A stretch of 64,000 nucleotides of DNA from Streptococcus oralis subsp. dentisani (GCF_002096335.1 NZ_NCUW01000026.1:1-64000); one strand, 5' to 3'. Positions 19,384 to 29,553 are shown, counted from the stretch's first letter. The notes: a model not told the origin generated them from the sequence alone. Made by a program: numbers and translations.

Positions 19384-20270
19384 GAACGGTTTACCGTTTC
19401 CTTTCTTCGATCTTTGTCACGATGGCTTTCATTTACAGGCCAGTTTTTAGCAAGGTCCTCAGCAATTCGTTTGGCAAAGGCAACACTACGGTGCTGCCCA
19501 CCTGTACATCCTACTGCAATGGTTAAAACAGACTTGCCTTCTTTTTTGTAACTTGGCAAAATGGGTTCAATCAAGGCGAGTAAGTGCTGATAGAAACTTT
19601 CAGACTCTTCATGATTCATCACATAGTCATAAACTGCTTGATCCTCACCTGTCTGATTACGGAGTTCAGGGAGGTAGTATGGGTTTGGTAAGAAACGGAC
19701 ATCAAAGACCAAGTCTGCATCTATTGGGATACCATACTTGAATCCAAAAGACATGACTTCGATACGAAAAGACTGGGCTTGTTCTTGGTCTGAAAATTGC
19801 TCTGCAATGGTTTTACGAAGTTCACGAGGAGTGAGTTCTGTCGTATCCACCACATTTTGACTCATGTTTTTCAAAGGTGCTAGGAGTTCACGTTCCAGCT
19901 TGATGCCATCTAAAATCCGACCATCAGCAGCTAGAGGGTGACTTCTTCTAGTTTCCTTATAGCGTGCCACCAATTCCTTATCTGCTGCGTCTAAAAAGAG
20001 AATTTTGAAGTCCAAATCGTCTTGGTTTTCCAATTCATCCAAAACAGCCTGAATCTCTGAAAAGAAGGAACGGCTCCGCATATCGACTACTAGGGCTAAC
20101 TTATGGTCATCATCCTTGGTCTCTACCAACTGCAAAAACTTTGGCAAGAGGGCTGGTGGCATATTGTCAATAGTGAAATATCCCAAATCCTCGAAGGACT
20201 GAATGGCTACCGTTTTCCCTGCACCACTCATCCCTGTCACAATTACCAGGTGAAGTTGTTTCTTTGTCAT
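19380..20270 (-). CDS. rapZ: RapZ/YvcJ nucleotide-binding protein
   Basis: 296 residues with Walker A GMSGAGKT (13-20) and the conserved C-terminal [11 protein letters not shown]. In E. coli RapZ is an RNase adaptor controlling glmS mRNA; in Gram-positives the homologue (YvcJ) hydrolyses nucleotides and influences competence. GGAGAG precedes the start. First gene of rapZ-yvcK-whiA, just behind the ridA terminator. Confidence 0.93.
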   Translation of the reverse strand: MTKKQLHLVIVTGMSGAGKTVAIQSFEDLGYFTIDNMPPALLPKFLQLVETKDDDHKLALVVDMRSRSFFSEIQAVLDELENQDDLDFKILFLDAADKELVARYKETRRSHPLAADGRILDGIKLERELLAPLKNMSQNVVDTTELTPRELRKTIAEQFSDQEQAQSFRIEVMSFGFKYGIPIDADLVFDVRFLPNPYYLPELRNQTGEDQAVYDYVMNHEESESFYQHLLALIEPILPSYKKEGKSVLTIAVGCTGGQHRSVAFAKRIAEDLAKNWPVNESHRDKDRRKETVNRS

Positions 20271-20287
20271 CTATCTCTCCTTATATC

Positions 20288-20313
20288 AAAAAAAGTTTGG
20301 CAGAGCCAAACTT
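20288..20313 (-). terminator. Terminator after ridA
   Basis: Minus strand AAGTTTGGC-TCT-GCCAAACTT followed by TTTTTG. It separates the dfr-clpX-ysxC-ridA unit from rapZ. Confidence 0.9.
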
Positions 20314-20321
20314 CAACTAGC

Positions 20322-20702
20322 TTATCCAATCTCTGCGATCACTTCAATTTCGACTTTTACATCACGAGGAAGACGTGCAACCTCTACAGCTGAACGAGCT
20401 GGAAATTCCTCTTTAAAGGCAGTCTGGTAAACCTCGTTAAAAGGAACAAAGTCATTCATATCGCTCAAGAAGCAAGTTGTTTTGACAACATGGTCAAAGT
20501 CTGTTCCTGCTTCAGCCAAAATAGCACCGATATTTTTCAAAACTTGTTCTGTCTGTTCTTGGATCGTTTCTCCTACAATTTCTCCAGTTTCAGGAGATAG
20601 GGGAACTTGACCGCTAGCAAACAAAAGATTACCAACGATTTTTCCTTGAACATAAGGTCCGATTGCTTTTGGAGCCTTGTCTGTATGAATTGTTTTTGCC
20701 AT
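20322..20702 (-). CDS. ridA: RidA family enamine/imine deaminase
   Basis: 126 residues, the standard RidA (YjgF/YER057c) length. FASGQVPLSPETGE, KTTCFLSDMNDF and the substrate-binding Arg in RSAVEVARLP are all present. RidA hydrolyses reactive 2-aminoacrylate and related imines formed by PLP enzymes. It follows ysxC by 9 nt and ends in a terminator, closing the operon. Confidence 0.93.
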   Translation of the reverse strand: MAKTIHTDKAPKAIGPYVQGKIVGNLLFASGQVPLSPETGEIVGETIQEQTEQVLKNIGAILAEAGTDFDHVVKTTCFLSDMNDFVPFNEVYQTAFKEEFPARSAVEVARLPRDVKVEIEVIAEIG

Positions 20703-20711
20703 TTCTTTCCC

Positions 20712-21299
20712 TCACAATTTTTCTAATATTGCGTCCCAAGCCTGATCCATCCCTGCCTTGCTGACAGATGAAAAGAGGATGAAGTCGTCACTTGGGTCAA
20801 AGTTTAATTTCTTTTTGATTGCTGATTCGTGCTTGTTCCACTTACCACGAGGAATCTTGTCCGCCTTGGTCGCAACGATGATAACCGGAATCTCATAATA
20901 CTTGAGAAATTCGTACATCTGCACATCATCTGCTGACGGGTCGTGGCGGAGATCCACCAAACTAACAACTGCACGGAGATTTTCCCGAGTCGTTAGGTAC
21001 TCCTCAATCATGCGCCCCCACTTTTCACGTTCCTTTTTGGAAACGCGGGCATAGCCATAACCTGGTACATCCACAAAACGCATCTTGTCATCAATGTTGA
21101 AGAAGTTGAGTAACTGGGTCTTCCCAGGTTTTCCTGATGTACGAGCAAGATTTTTGCGGTTCAACATGGTGTTGATAAAGCTAGACTTACCGACATTTGA
21201 ACGGCCTGCAAGGGCGATCTCTGGCAGTTCATCCTGCGGATAGTGGGACTTGTTTGCCGCACTGAGCAGGATTTCAGCATTGTGTGTATTGATTTCCAT
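20712..21299 (-). CDS. ysxC: Ribosome-biogenesis GTPase YsxC/EngB
   Basis: 195 residues with G1 [10 protein letters not shown]3 DVPGYG and G4 TKAD. Essential GTPase for 50S subunit assembly. I start at ATG 21299 and not at GTG 21305, because the GTG lies within the AGAGG ribosome site and family proteins begin ME(I/L)NTHNAEI. The clpX-ysxC pairing is conserved in Firmicutes. Confidence 0.94.
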   Translation of the reverse strand: MEINTHNAEILLSAANKSHYPQDELPEIALAGRSNVGKSSFINTMLNRKNLARTSGKPGKTQLLNFFNIDDKMRFVDVPGYGYARVSKKEREKWGRMIEEYLTTRENLRAVVSLVDLRHDPSADDVQMYEFLKYYEIPVIIVATKADKIPRGKWNKHESAIKKKLNFDPSDDFILFSSVSKAGMDQAWDAILEKL

Positions 21300-21307
21300 A
21301 GTCACCT

Positions 21308-22540
21308 CTAGGCTGTTTCTAGGATTGGTTTTTCCGTTCCATCGACAGCTTCTTTGGTGATGCGGACCAATTTCACATTTTCTTGACTTGGCACTTCAAA
21401 CATAACGTCTAGCATGGTTTCTTCGATGATTGAGCGAAGACCACGCGCACCAGTTTTGCGTTCAATAGCCTTATTGGCGATTTCCTGAAGAGCTTCGTCG
21501 TCAAATTCCAACTCAACATCATCATAAGAAAGCAAGGTTTGGTATTGTTTCACCAAGGCATTTCTTGGCTCTTTCAAGATGCGAACCAAGTCATCGACCG
21601 TCAATTGCTCAAGAGCAGCAAAGACAGGCAAGCGCCCAATCAACTCAGGGATAATCCCAAATTTTTGAATGTCTTCTGCGATGATTTCTTGCATGTAGGA
21701 GCTGTTTTCGTCAATTGCCTTGTTATTTTGGCCGAAACCGATAACTTTTTCACCTAAACGTTGTTTAACGATTTCTTCGATGCCATCAAAAGCACCACCT
21801 ACGATAAAGAGGATATTTTTAGTATCCACCTGAATCATCTCTTGTTGTGGATGTTTGCGTCCACCTTGAGGCGGCACGCTAGCAACGGTTCCCTCGATAA
21901 TCTTGAGAAGGGCTTGTTGCACACCTTCACCAGAAACGTCACGTGTGATAGACACATTCTCGCTCTTCTTGGCAATCTTGTCAATTTCATCCACGTAGAT
22001 AATCCCACGCTCTGCACGTTCGATGTTAAAGTCAGCAGCCTGCAAGAGTTTGAGGAGGATATTTTCCACGTCCTCACCCACATACCCAGCCTCAGTCAGA
22101 GCTGTCGCATCTGCAATAGCAAAAGGCACGTTCAAGCTCTTAGCCAAAGTCTGAGCCAAGAAAGTTTTCCCTGAACCAGTTGGACCAATCATCAGGATAT
22201 TTGACTTCTGCAAATCCACATCTTCTGACTCTTCACGCGTATCGTGGAAATTGATGCGTTTATAGTGATTGTATACAGCCACTGCCAAGGCACGTTTGGC
22301 ACGATCTTGACCAATCACATAGTGATTTAGGATATTGAGGAGTTCGATTGGTTTTGGTACTTCAGACAAGTCTGCCAAAACTTCCTCAGCCAACTCCTCC
22401 CGAATGATTTCCTGGGCCAACTCCACACATTCATTACAGATAAAGGCGTTGTTCCCAGCGATTATTTTCTTTACTTCTTCTTGGCTTTTGCCACAAAATG
22501 AGCAATAAACCATCATATCATTTTTCCTATTTGTAGGCAT
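21308..22540 (-). CDS. clpX: ClpX, AAA+ unfoldase of ClpXP
   Basis: 410 residues. The N-terminal zinc-binding domain has CSFCGK and CNEC; Walker A is GPTGSGKT, Walker [12 protein letters not shown], and the pore loop and sensor-2 region [11 protein letters not shown] are present. It unfolds tagged proteins for ClpP and is often essential in streptococci. It lies in the dfr-orf56-clpX-ysxC-ridA unit, 31 nt after orf56. Confidence 0.97.
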   Translation of the reverse strand: MPTNRKNDMMVYCSFCGKSQEEVKKIIAGNNAFICNECVELAQEIIREELAEEVLADLSEVPKPIELLNILNHYVIGQDRAKRALAVAVYNHYKRINFHDTREESEDVDLQKSNILMIGPTGSGKTFLAQTLAKSLNVPFAIADATALTEAGYVGEDVENILLKLLQAADFNIERAERGIIYVDEIDKIAKKSENVSITRDVSGEGVQQALLKIIEGTVASVPPQGGRKHPQQEMIQVDTKNILFIVGGAFDGIEEIVKQRLGEKVIGFGQNNKAIDENSSYMQEIIAEDIQKFGIIPELIGRLPVFAALEQLTVDDLVRILKEPRNALVKQYQTLLSYDDVELEFDDEALQEIANKAIERKTGARGLRSIIEETMLDVMFEVPSQENVKLVRITKEAVDGTEKPILETA

Positions 22541-22571
22541 GATTTCCTTCCATTCTAATTTATCATTCTAT

Positions 22572-22742
22572 CTAAAATAAGGTCATATAAAAAGCGTGGA
22601 CACTGTTTACCAGATTGGTAAAAGCATTCAACCAGAGTAAGGCAGACAGTCCATAGCGCTTCTTACGAAAAGCCTGTGCTCCAGTCAAAATACAGATCAC
22701 ACACAAAAAAGCTGTAAAAAATCCAAATATACTGCGCTCCAT
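22572..22742 (-). CDS. 56-residue membrane protein between dfr and clpX
   Basis: Reading from ATG 22742 to TAG 22572 gives a 56-codon frame starting [14 protein letters not shown]. Its ATG overlaps the dfr stop (TAATG), a classic coupling arrangement. A helix occupies about residues 5-24, followed by RKKRYG and a second hydrophobic stretch (about 31-45). Two membrane helices with a basic turn are likely. The same small frame lies between dfr and clpX in pneumococci as I recall. No function is known. Confidence 0.8.
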   Translation of the reverse strand: MERSIFGFFTAFLCVICILTGAQAFRKKRYGLSALLWLNAFTNLVNSVHAFYMTLF

Positions 22743-23248
22743 TAGACTTCCTTTCTATCTCGGTATTCGATGGTAAAATCATAGTCGTTTTTCTCATCTC
22801 GGGTGTAAGATCTGCTTGCTACTGTCTCAAAACGAGACAAGTCAAACTCCTCAGGGAAATAGGTATCTCCCTCCACCTGAGCATGAATCTGTGTCACGAT
22901 GATTTCATCTAAATAAGGCTCAAAAGCCTGAAAAATCTGCTTTCCGCCAATGATATAGAGATTTTTTTCCTGACTCTTATACCACGCTAAAACAGACTCC
23001 ACATCTTGAAATACGAGCGCCCCATCTATGATTTCTTCGCTATTGCGCGTTAAAATCAGGGTTTGCCGTTTTGGAAGCAGACGACGTCCCATACCATCAA
23101 AGGTCACTCGTCCCATCAGTATAGCATGATTTAAAGTTGTTTCCTTAAAATGTTGCAACTCTGCTGGCAAATGCCAAGGGAGACGATTTTCTTTCCCAAT
23201 CACACCTTTTTCATCTTGGGCCCAAATGGCTATGATTTTCTTTGTCAT
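22742..23248 (-). CDS. dfr: Dihydrofolate reductase
   Basis: 168 residues, with the substrate and cofactor regions [26 protein letters not shown] and YIIGGKQIF. It reduces dihydrofolate with NADPH and is the trimethoprim target. Residue 100 is Ile (the I before GGK), the susceptible form; pneumococcal resistance usually involves I100L. Other substitutions could still matter. AAGGA precedes the ATG. First gene of the unit running through orf56, clpX and ysxC. Confidence 0.96.
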   Translation of the reverse strand: MTKKIIAIWAQDEKGVIGKENRLPWHLPAELQHFKETTLNHAILMGRVTFDGMGRRLLPKRQTLILTRNSEEIIDGALVFQDVESVLAWYKSQEKNLYIIGGKQIFQAFEPYLDEIIVTQIHAQVEGDTYFPEEFDLSRFETVASRSYTRDEKNDYDFTIEYRDRKEV

Positions 23249-23326
23249 GCTTCCGTCCTTTTTATTGATACTACTATTTTATCAAAATTCTCCCAAAAAG
23301 GCTGTTTTGAAACGCGCGCAAAAGAG

Positions 23327-23358
23327 AGAAAAGGAGCAGGCTTCATTTAGCCTGCTCC
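23327..23358 (-). terminator. cmk terminator
   Basis: GGAGCAGGC-TAAATGAA-GCCTGCTCC on the minus strand followed by TTTTCTC, just after the cmk stop. Confidence 0.85.
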
Positions 23359-23366
23359 TCTCGTCC

Positions 23367-24041
23367 CTAGGACAAATATTTTTTTGCTTCTGATTCGATT
23401 TTTTCGACCACTTCTTGGATACTTAGTCCAGTTGTGTCAAGGTAAACTGCATCCTCAGCCTGTTTGAGAGGTGAGGTTTCTCGATGACTATCCTTGTAGT
23501 CACGCGCAGCAATCTCTTCCTTCAGCGTTTCAAGGTCTGTTTCAATCCCTTTGGCAATATTTTCCTTGTAACGACGCTCTGCTCTTTCTTCAACAGAAGC
23601 CACTAAGAAAATCTTTAGTTCAGCTTGTGGTAAAACAACTGTCCCGATATCACGCCCATCCATGACGATACCACCTTGCTGAGCAATCTCTTGCTGGAGC
23701 GAAACAAGTTTCTCACGCACCTCAGGAATGGCAGCAATACTTGAAACCTTGTTGGTCACTTCATTTTCACGAATCGGATGCGTAATATCAACATCTCCTA
23801 CAAAAACAAGTTGCTCACCAGTTTCTGAACGTCCAAAACTAATGGGATGTTGGTTAAGAAGCTCGAGAAGTTGATCTACATTTCCTGCATTCAACTGGTG
23901 TTTGAGCGCTATATAAGTCGCAGCACGGTACATAGCACCTGTATCGAGATAAGTATAACCAAAATCCTTAGCGACAATCTTTGCGACCGTACTCTTACCA
24001 CTCGAAGCTGGACCATCGATAGCAATTTGAATTGTCTTCAT
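23367..24041 (-). CDS. cmk: Cytidylate kinase
   Basis: 224 residues with P-loop GPASSGKST (about 10-18), the CMP-binding [11 protein letters not shown] and the lid region [10 protein letters not shown]. It phosphorylates CMP and dCMP with ATP. It lies 9 nt after the LysM gene and shares its transcript. Confidence 0.95.
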   Translation of the reverse strand: MKTIQIAIDGPASSGKSTVAKIVAKDFGYTYLDTGAMYRAATYIALKHQLNAGNVDQLLELLNQHPISFGRSETGEQLVFVGDVDITHPIRENEVTNKVSSIAAIPEVREKLVSLQQEIAQQGGIVMDGRDIGTVVLPQAELKIFLVASVEERAERRYKENIAKGIETDLETLKEEIAARDYKDSHRETSPLKQAEDAVYLDTTGLSIQEVVEKIESEAKKYLS

Positions 24042-24050
24042 GACCGACTC

Positions 24051-24557
24051 CTATCTTGTCTTAATCACATCACCTGGGTTGGCAAACCAAGATCCAGATG
24101 ACATGTGAGAAGGATTTAGGGCTTCTAGCTGGGCAATGGAAATCCCTGCACGTTGAGCAAGAGCTGCTTCTCCCTCTCCAGGTTGTACTGTAAGTGTTCC
24201 TTCACCCTCTGCATGTTCTTCCGAACTGCTCTCTGAAGGTGTTGATTCAGAAGAAGCTGTTTCCTCTACCTTGCTACTTGAAGATGATGATTCTTCAACT
24301 TTAGAACTTGAACTTGTAGAAGGAGACGATGCATCATAGAAGTCCTTCAAAGATGAAGTACGATTGCTTCCACCGGTTGATAGGTAAATCAATACAACTA
24401 CCATCGCTACAACAATTACAAAGAAGAGGCTAGCTAGAACTGTCAAGACACGATTGGCAACTACGCCTTTCCCTTTTTGTTTCCGGTGTCGACGCTCTGA
24501 TCTTGTTTCTTCCTCATTGTTTTCGTAAATATCTTCTTGCCACGGTTCTTTTTCCAT
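24051..24557 (-). CDS. LysM-like surface-associated protein (SAG1386/EF1546 type)
   Basis: 168 residues: a charged cytoplasmic N terminus (EDIYENNEEETRSERRHRKQKGKG), one membrane helix (about 37-60), a Ser/Glu-rich linker of about 70 residues, and a C-terminal LysM-like repeat (VQPGEGEAALAQRAGI...NPGDVIKTR). This is the architecture of streptococcal surface-associated proteins that bind peptidoglycan. AAGGAG precedes the ATG. It is paired with cmk in many streptococci and divergent from the ferredoxin gene. Exact role unknown. Confidence 0.82.
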   Translation of the reverse strand: MEKEPWQEDIYENNEEETRSERRHRKQKGKGVVANRVLTVLASLFFVIVVAMVVVLIYLSTGGSNRTSSLKDFYDASSPSTSSSSKVEESSSSSSKVEETASSESTPSESSSEEHAEGEGTLTVQPGEGEAALAQRAGISIAQLEALNPSHMSSGSWFANPGDVIKTR

Positions 24558-24567
24558 ACCTTACTCC

Positions 24568-24596
24568 TTGTTTTTTTTACATTTTCTTATTACAAT
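24568..24596 (+). promoter_or_regulatory. Ferredoxin gene promoter (predicted leaderless start)
   Basis: -35 TTGTTT (24568-24573), 17-nt spacer, -10 TACAAT (24591-24596). Six nucleotides separate the -10 from the ATG, and no ribosome site lies between. Confidence 0.6.
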
Positions 24597-24602
24597 ATAA
24601 AT

Positions 24603-24806
24603 ATGAAAGTCACACTTATACCTGAACGGTGCATCGCCTGCGGGCTTTGCCAAACCTATTCTGAACTCTTTGATTACCATGATAATGGAATCGTTCGATT
24701 TTACGATGATCCAGTCGAATTGCAAAGAGAAATCGCTGAGACCAGCGATGTTCTGGAGGCCATCAAAAATTGTCCTACACGTGCACTTCTAAAAGATCCA
24801 TCGTAG
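24603..24806 (+). CDS. fer: Small ferredoxin, single iron-sulfur site
   Basis: 67 residues from ATG 24603. The ligand pattern is CIACGLC (11-17) plus NCPTRAL near residue 58, that is C-x2-C-x2-C...C-P, typical of a single-cluster [4Fe-4S] (or [3Fe-4S]) ferredoxin of Firmicutes. A longer frame from 24537 would run through the divergent LysM gene's start and was rejected. No ribosome site precedes the ATG and the promoter fits a leaderless mRNA. A possible electron partner is the reductase at 16497. Confidence 0.9.
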   Translation: MKVTLIPERCIACGLCQTYSELFDYHDNGIVRFYDDPVELQREIAETSDVLEAIKNCPTRALLKDPS

Positions 24807-24897
24807 GAAGCAGGGAATGAATGTTATTGATTTTTTCTCATTTTTCCCACACTTACTAGTTTAGCATATTTCTAGGTAAAATTATAGTCTTTTTTGG

Positions 24898-25848
24898 TTA
24901 TTTTTTTCCTTCAACAATAGAAAGGTCACTTTTTTCTTTGACCAGATAGAGTGGTCTTTTTTTGGTCTCTAGATAGATCTTACTGATATACTTACCTAGA
25001 ATCCCAATAGTCAGGAGTTGAATCCCTCCAAGAAAGAGAATCACAGCCATCAGAGAGGTCCAGCCAGATGTCGGATTCCCCAAGATAAGGGTCCGAAACA
25101 CCACAAAAACAGTCATCATAAAAGAAATAAAACAAGATAGGAGTCCCGCTACAAAGGCTATACTCAAGGGAAAATCTGAAAAGTTGAGAATCCCTTCAAT
25201 CGAGTAGAAAAAGAGCTGCCTAAAACTCCAACTGGTCTTGCCAGCCTGTCTTTCGACATTTGGATAGTCCAGATAGTGCGTTCGAAAACCAACCCAGGCA
25301 AAGAGTCCCTTAGAAAAACGATTGGACTCGGTCAAGGCTAAAATAGCATCCACCACAGATCTTCTCATCATCCGAAAATCACGGACACCCGAGGGCAAAG
25401 CTACTGGGCTAATTTTTTGCATGAGGCGGTAAAAGAGGTCGGCACAGAAACTGCGGAAAAATGGTTCTCCCTCCCGACTAATTCTCCGTATCCCAACACA
25501 GTCCAAGTCTGCATTTTGATCTAGTAAGACTTTCATCTCAAGTAGCATACTAGGAGGATCCTGGAGGTCTGCATCCATCACGACCACCAAATCTCCAGTT
25601 GCATGCTGCAAGCCTGCATACAGGGCTGCTTCTTTCCCAAAATTTCGCGAGAAAGAAATATAACGCACCGCAGGATTTTGCACCCGATAGGCTTTCAAAA
25701 GCTCCAAGGTTCCATCGCTTGAGCCATCATCCACAAAAACATACTCAATCTCTGCTCCCAATTCTGGAAGCAGTGCTTCAACAGACTGATAAAAAAGAGG
25801 AAGTACTTCCTCTTCGTTTAAACAAGGGACAATGATCGAAATCATCAT
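24898..25848 (-). CDS. Family 2 glycosyltransferase, polyprenyl-phosphate type
   Basis: About 316 residues from ATG 25848: a GT-A domain with SIIVPCLNEEE, VDDGSSDGT and MDADLQDPP, and two C-terminal membrane helices. This matches DPM1/GtrB-like enzymes that transfer a sugar from a nucleotide to undecaprenyl phosphate on the inner membrane face. It starts 2 nt before the end of galE (coupled), suggesting that the sugar comes from a GalE product, perhaps galactose; that is inference. The frame continues upstream into galE but no start signal supports it. Confidence 0.85.
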   Translation of the reverse strand: MMISIIVPCLNEEEVLPLFYQSVEALLPELGAEIEYVFVDDGSSDGTLELLKAYRVQNPAVRYISFSRNFGKEAALYAGLQHATGDLVVVMDADLQDPPSMLLEMKVLLDQNADLDCVGIRRISREGEPFFRSFCADLFYRLMQKISPVALPSGVRDFRMMRRSVVDAILALTESNRFSKGLFAWVGFRTHYLDYPNVERQAGKTSWSFRQLFFYSIEGILNFSDFPLSIAFVAGLLSCFISFMMTVFVVFRTLILGNPTSGWTSLMAVILFLGGIQLLTIGILGKYISKIYLETKKRPLYLVKEKSDLSIVEGKK

Positions 25849-25849
25849 C

Positions 25850-26869
25850 TTAGTCTTCAAATCCATTTGGATGCTTGCTTTGCCAACGCCATGCGTCTTC
25901 ACACATTTGAGTGATGTCGAGTTCAGCTTCCCAGCCCAGTTCTGCCTTGGCTTTTGCAGGGTCTGAGTAGCAGGCAGCGATATCACCTGGGCGACGATCT
26001 ACGATACGGTAAGGAATGGGACGGCCTACCGCTTTTTCCATGTTTTGGATAATTTCAAGAACTGAATATCCTTTACCTGTTCCAAGGTTGTAAATGTTGA
26101 GTCCTGAACCTTTTTGGATTTTTTGTAGAGCCGCTACGTGTCCTTTGGCTAGGTCCACAACGTGGATATAGTCACGAACACCAGTTCCATCTTCCGTATC
26201 GTAATCATCTCCAAACACTTGCACTTGCTCTAGTTTGCCCACTGCTACTTGTGAAACATAAGGCAAGAGATTGTTTGGAATGCCGTTTGGATTTTCTCCC
26301 AAATCTCCACTTTCATGCGCTCCGATTGGGTTAAAGTAACGAAGCAAGACTACATTCCATTCTGAGTCTGCCTTGTAGATATCGGTCAAAATTTCCTCTA
26401 GCATGAGCTTGGTACGACCGTATGGATTGGTCACTGAAAGCGGGAAATCTTCTAAGATTGGAACTGTATGAGGATCTCCGTAAACTGTCGCAGAAGAACT
26501 GAAGATGATGTTCTTACAATTATTTTCTTCCATAGCTTTCAAAAGGCTGACAGTTCCTGCGATATTGTTATCATAGTAGGCAAGAGGGATACGGGTTGAT
26601 TCGCCAACAGCCTTCAAACCAGCAAAGTGAATCACACCAGTCGGTTCTTCCTGCTTGAAAATATCTCTGAGAGTATCAGTATCACGGATATCTGCCTCAT
26701 AAAAAGGAATCTCAACTCCTGTGATTCTTTCAACAACTTCTAAACTTTTACGATTGCTATTGACAAGATTATCCACCACAACCACTTGATGACCTGCTTG
26801 GATCAACTCAATAACAGTGTGGGTTCCGATAAATCCAGCACCACCAGTTACCAAAATCTTTTCTTGCAT
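25850..26869 (-). CDS. galE: UDP-glucose 4-epimerase
   Basis: 339 residues of the short-chain dehydrogenase superfamily with NAD loop VTGGAGFIGTH, FSSSATVYGDP and the catalytic Tyr-Lys pair in NPYGRTK. It interconverts UDP-Glc and UDP-Gal (some also act on the GlcNAc forms). It has its own promoter and is coupled to the downstream glycosyltransferase; it is not near gal or lac genes, so envelope glycan supply is more likely than galactose catabolism. Confidence 0.95.
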   Translation of the reverse strand: MQEKILVTGGAGFIGTHTVIELIQAGHQVVVVDNLVNSNRKSLEVVERITGVEIPFYEADIRDTDTLRDIFKQEEPTGVIHFAGLKAVGESTRIPLAYYDNNIAGTVSLLKAMEENNCKNIIFSSSATVYGDPHTVPILEDFPLSVTNPYGRTKLMLEEILTDIYKADSEWNVVLLRYFNPIGAHESGDLGENPNGIPNNLLPYVSQVAVGKLEQVQVFGDDYDTEDGTGVRDYIHVVDLAKGHVAALQKIQKGSGLNIYNLGTGKGYSVLEIIQNMEKAVGRPIPYRIVDRRPGDIAACYSDPAKAKAELGWEAELDITQMCEDAWRWQSKHPNGFED

Positions 26870-26902
26870 CTTTTTTCCTCGATTCTCGGATTATTTTTTC
26901 TT

Positions 26903-26940
26903 ATTTTATCATTTTTGATAGGGAATGTCATTTGACATCC
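26903..26940 (-). promoter_or_regulatory. galE promoter with inverted repeat at the -35
   Basis: -35 ATGACA (26926-26931), 17-nt spacer, -10 TAAAAT (26903-26908). GGATGTC-AAAT-GACATTCC spans 26922-26940 over the -35 and may be an operator. Confidence 0.5.
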
Positions 26941-26971
26941 TAAACTACCTGCTAAAATTTCAGTAAAATAC

Positions 26972-28075
26972 TTATTCGCTTTTTACTCGTTTGACATAGT
27001 TTGCAATTGGATAGTTTACTGGGTCCAAGGTCAACTCCTTGTCTTGGACCAGCTGGGCTAGATGGTAACCGATAATCGGACCAGTTGTGAGGCCTGATGA
27101 ACCTAGTCCACTAGCCGCATAGACACCTGCCAATCCTGGTACCTGCCCAAAGAAAGGGGAGAAATCACTGGTATAGGCACGAATTCCCACACGCTCACCC
27201 GATGATTTCGCTTCTGCCAAGGCTGGATAGTGAGGCAAGGCCGCCTCCTCCATTTGTTGGAGCAAGGTTTCATCTACCGTCAAATCAAATCCCATATCAT
27301 TTTCATGAGTAGCGCCTAAGGACAATTTCCCACCTGCTAAAGGGATCAAATCCCACTCCCCCTCTGGCATGACAACAGGGTAAGATTCCATGTCTTGGAT
27401 AAGTTGATAATCTCGGAGTTGCCCTTTCTGAGGACGAACATCCACATCATAACCCAAGGGTTCTAATATGTACCCCAGCCAAGCTCCCGTCGCCAAAATA
27501 ACCTGATCAAACACCTCTTCATCAATCTGGTAACCTGATGCTAATGGTGTCAGAGTCACTTTTTCTTTGACTAGCTTGACTTGACTAGCTTCCAGCAAAC
27601 GATTCACTAATAGTTGACCATCTACTCTCGCTCCACCAGAAGCATAGAGTAGACGATTAAATCCCTGCAAACCAGGGAATAATTCATTAGCTGAGGCTTG
27701 ATCCAGAATGGCTAACTGGCCTATTAAAGGAGATTCTTCCCTACGCTGGAGGGCTAGTTCATAGAGTTCTTCCAACTTGGATTCATTCTTTTTCAAGAGA
27801 AAGACTCCCGAACGCTGGTAAAAGTCGATTTCCTGACCAGACTTTTCTAAATCAGCCAACAAATCCACATAAAAGTCAGCCCCCAAGCGTGCCATCTTGT
27901 ACCAGGCTTTATTTCGGCGTTTTGAAAACCAAGGACTGATAATTCCCGCTGCGGCCTTGGTAGCTTGCCCCTTTCCATGGTCAAAAACGGTCACCTCTAA
28001 ATCTGCTTCTTTGGAGAGGTAGTAGGCAGCGGTTGCCCCCACAATCCCTGCTCCGATAATGGCAACTTTTTTCAT
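26972..28075 (-). CDS. FAD-dependent amino-acid oxidase/dehydrogenase family protein
   Basis: 367 residues of the DAO family (DadA/ThiO/glycine oxidase-like). The FAD loop KVAIIGAGIVGATAAYYLSK is at the N terminus, and the C terminus has GVYAASGLGSSGLTTGP contacting FAD. Substrate is not evident. I use ATG 28075, which has AGAAGG 8 nt upstream, and not the GTG at 28084. It is the third gene of trmK-nif3-oxidase, 16 nt after nif3. Confidence 0.85.
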   Translation of the reverse strand: MKKVAIIGAGIVGATAAYYLSKEADLEVTVFDHGKGQATKAAAGIISPWFSKRRNKAWYKMARLGADFYVDLLADLEKSGQEIDFYQRSGVFLLKKNESKLEELYELALQRREESPLIGQLAILDQASANELFPGLQGFNRLLYASGGARVDGQLLVNRLLEASQVKLVKEKVTLTPLASGYQIDEEVFDQVILATGAWLGYILEPLGYDVDVRPQKGQLRDYQLIQDMESYPVVMPEGEWDLIPLAGGKLSLGATHENDMGFDLTVDETLLQQMEEAALPHYPALAEAKSSGERVGIRAYTSDFSPFFGQVPGLAGVYAASGLGSSGLTTGPIIGYHLAQLVQDKELTLDPVNYPIANYVKRVKSE

Positions 28076-28091
28076 TGTCTTCACCTTCTAA

Positions 28092-28889
28092 CTAAATATG
28101 GTGGAAAGGATTGGTTGATGCTTGACTAGGCAAAATATCAATGCCCCAGCCCTTATCTGCCTTCCATTGAGTAAGGAGTGAAGCGGTTTTTTCCACAAAA
28201 AGCACTTCGATATAATGTCCTGGATCCAATGCCAGTAGGCCATCAGAAAGCATATCCTGAGCTGTATGATAGTAGATATCCCCAGTGATGTAGACATCTG
28301 CTCCCTTAGCTAAAGCATCCTTATAGAAAGACTGCCCGCTACCACCACAGATGGCTACTCTTGAAATAGGCTTCTGCAAATCACTCTCTTGATAATGCAC
28401 CAATCGAAGACTATCTAAACCAAAGACTTGCTTGACATGTTGGGCCAATTCCCCAAATGTCTGAGGCTGAATATTCCCAATACGACCAATCCCACGTCCT
28501 GGACCTGTCTCCTGTAGATAAGTGGTCTCCTTGATTCCTAGCATCTGGCAGAACCAGTCATTTAGCCCATTATCAACGATGTCAATATTGGTATGGCTGA
28601 CATAAACTGCGATGTCATGCTTGATCAGGTCGATGTAAATCTGATTTTGCGGACGGCTAGCTACCAGATCCTTGATCGGACGAAAGATTGGCGCGTGCTT
28701 GACGATAATCAAATCCACACCCTTTTCAATGACTTCAGCCACCGTCTCTTCACGAATGTCGAGGGCAACCATAACCCTTTGGATCTCCTTGTCCAAAGTG
28801 CCGATTTGCAGGCCACGACTGTCTCCCTCCATGGAAAATTCCTGAGGACAAAAGTCTTCATAACGTTTAATCACTTCACTTGCTAACAT
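28092..28889 (-). CDS. Nif3-like dinuclear metal centre protein (NIF3/YqfO family)
   Basis: 265 residues. Metal-ligand blocks [11 protein letters not shown] and [18 protein letters not shown] near the N terminus and [10 protein letters not shown]...DPGHYIE at the C terminus match the family, which forms toroidal hexamers. Biochemical function is still debated. It overlaps trmK by 14 nt; the trmK-nif3 pair is widespread in Firmicutes. Confidence 0.93.
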   Translation of the reverse strand: MLASEVIKRYEDFCPQEFSMEGDSRGLQIGTLDKEIQRVMVALDIREETVAEVIEKGVDLIIVKHAPIFRPIKDLVASRPQNQIYIDLIKHDIAVYVSHTNIDIVDNGLNDWFCQMLGIKETTYLQETGPGRGIGRIGNIQPQTFGELAQHVKQVFGLDSLRLVHYQESDLQKPISRVAICGGSGQSFYKDALAKGADVYITGDIYYHTAQDMLSDGLLALDPGHYIEVLFVEKTASLLTQWKADKGWGIDILPSQASTNPFHHI

Positions 28890-29553
28890 GGAGCACCTCC
28901 TTGATGGCTTGAATCTTATGAGCTAGAACTTGACGTTCTTCTCGATTTTTCTCTGGGATTTGGTCAAGAGCAAACTCTAACTTAGCTGCTTCTTTTTGCC
29001 ACTTTTGAACGAAGACTGGGCTGACTTCTTTGGACAAGAAGGGGCCAAAGCGAACATCTCTAGCTGATAGCTTCATTTGTCCAGCTTCCACCACTAGAAT
29101 TTCATAAAACTTGCTAGCCTCTTCTAAGATGCTTTCTGCTACAATCTGGAAACCGTGCTCTTGTAGCCAGATGCGCAAGTCGTCTTCACGATTATTGGGT
29201 TGGAGGATTAAACGTTCTACACTCGCAAGTTTATCCAATCCTTCTTCCAATATGGTAGCAATCAAACGGCCACCCATACCAGCAATGGTGATAACAGAGA
29301 CTTGGTCTACCTCTTCAAAGGCTGCCAAGCCATTGGCTAAACGAACTTGGATTCTCTCCTTTAGATTGTGACTTTCAACATTTTTCACCGCTGACTGGTA
29401 GGGGCCTTCCACCACCTCCCCTGCAATGGCGCTTTTGATTTGGCCTCTCTCGACCAACTCGATAGGCAGATAAGCATGGTCACTCCCCACATCAAGTAAC
29501 ACAGCACCTTGGGGCACAAAGGACGCTACCAATTCTAATCTCTTTGAAATCAT
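28876..29553 (-). CDS. trmK: tRNA (adenine22-N1)-methyltransferase
   Basis: 225 residues. SAM-binding [15 protein letters not shown] (about 19-33), [12 protein letters not shown] and [11 protein letters not shown] match TrmK/YqfN, which makes m1A22 in tRNA. An extended -10 (TGGTATAAT, 29587-29595) lies upstream. First gene of the trmK-nif3-oxidase operon. Confidence 0.93.
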   Translation of the reverse strand: MISKRLELVASFVPQGAVLLDVGSDHAYLPIELVERGQIKSAIAGEVVEGPYQSAVKNVESHNLKERIQVRLANGLAAFEEVDQVSVITIAGMGGRLIATILEEGLDKLASVERLILQPNNREDDLRIWLQEHGFQIVAESILEEASKFYEILVVEAGQMKLSARDVRFGPFLSKEVSPVFVQKWQKEAAKLEFALDQIPEKNREERQVLAHKIQAIKEVLHVSK

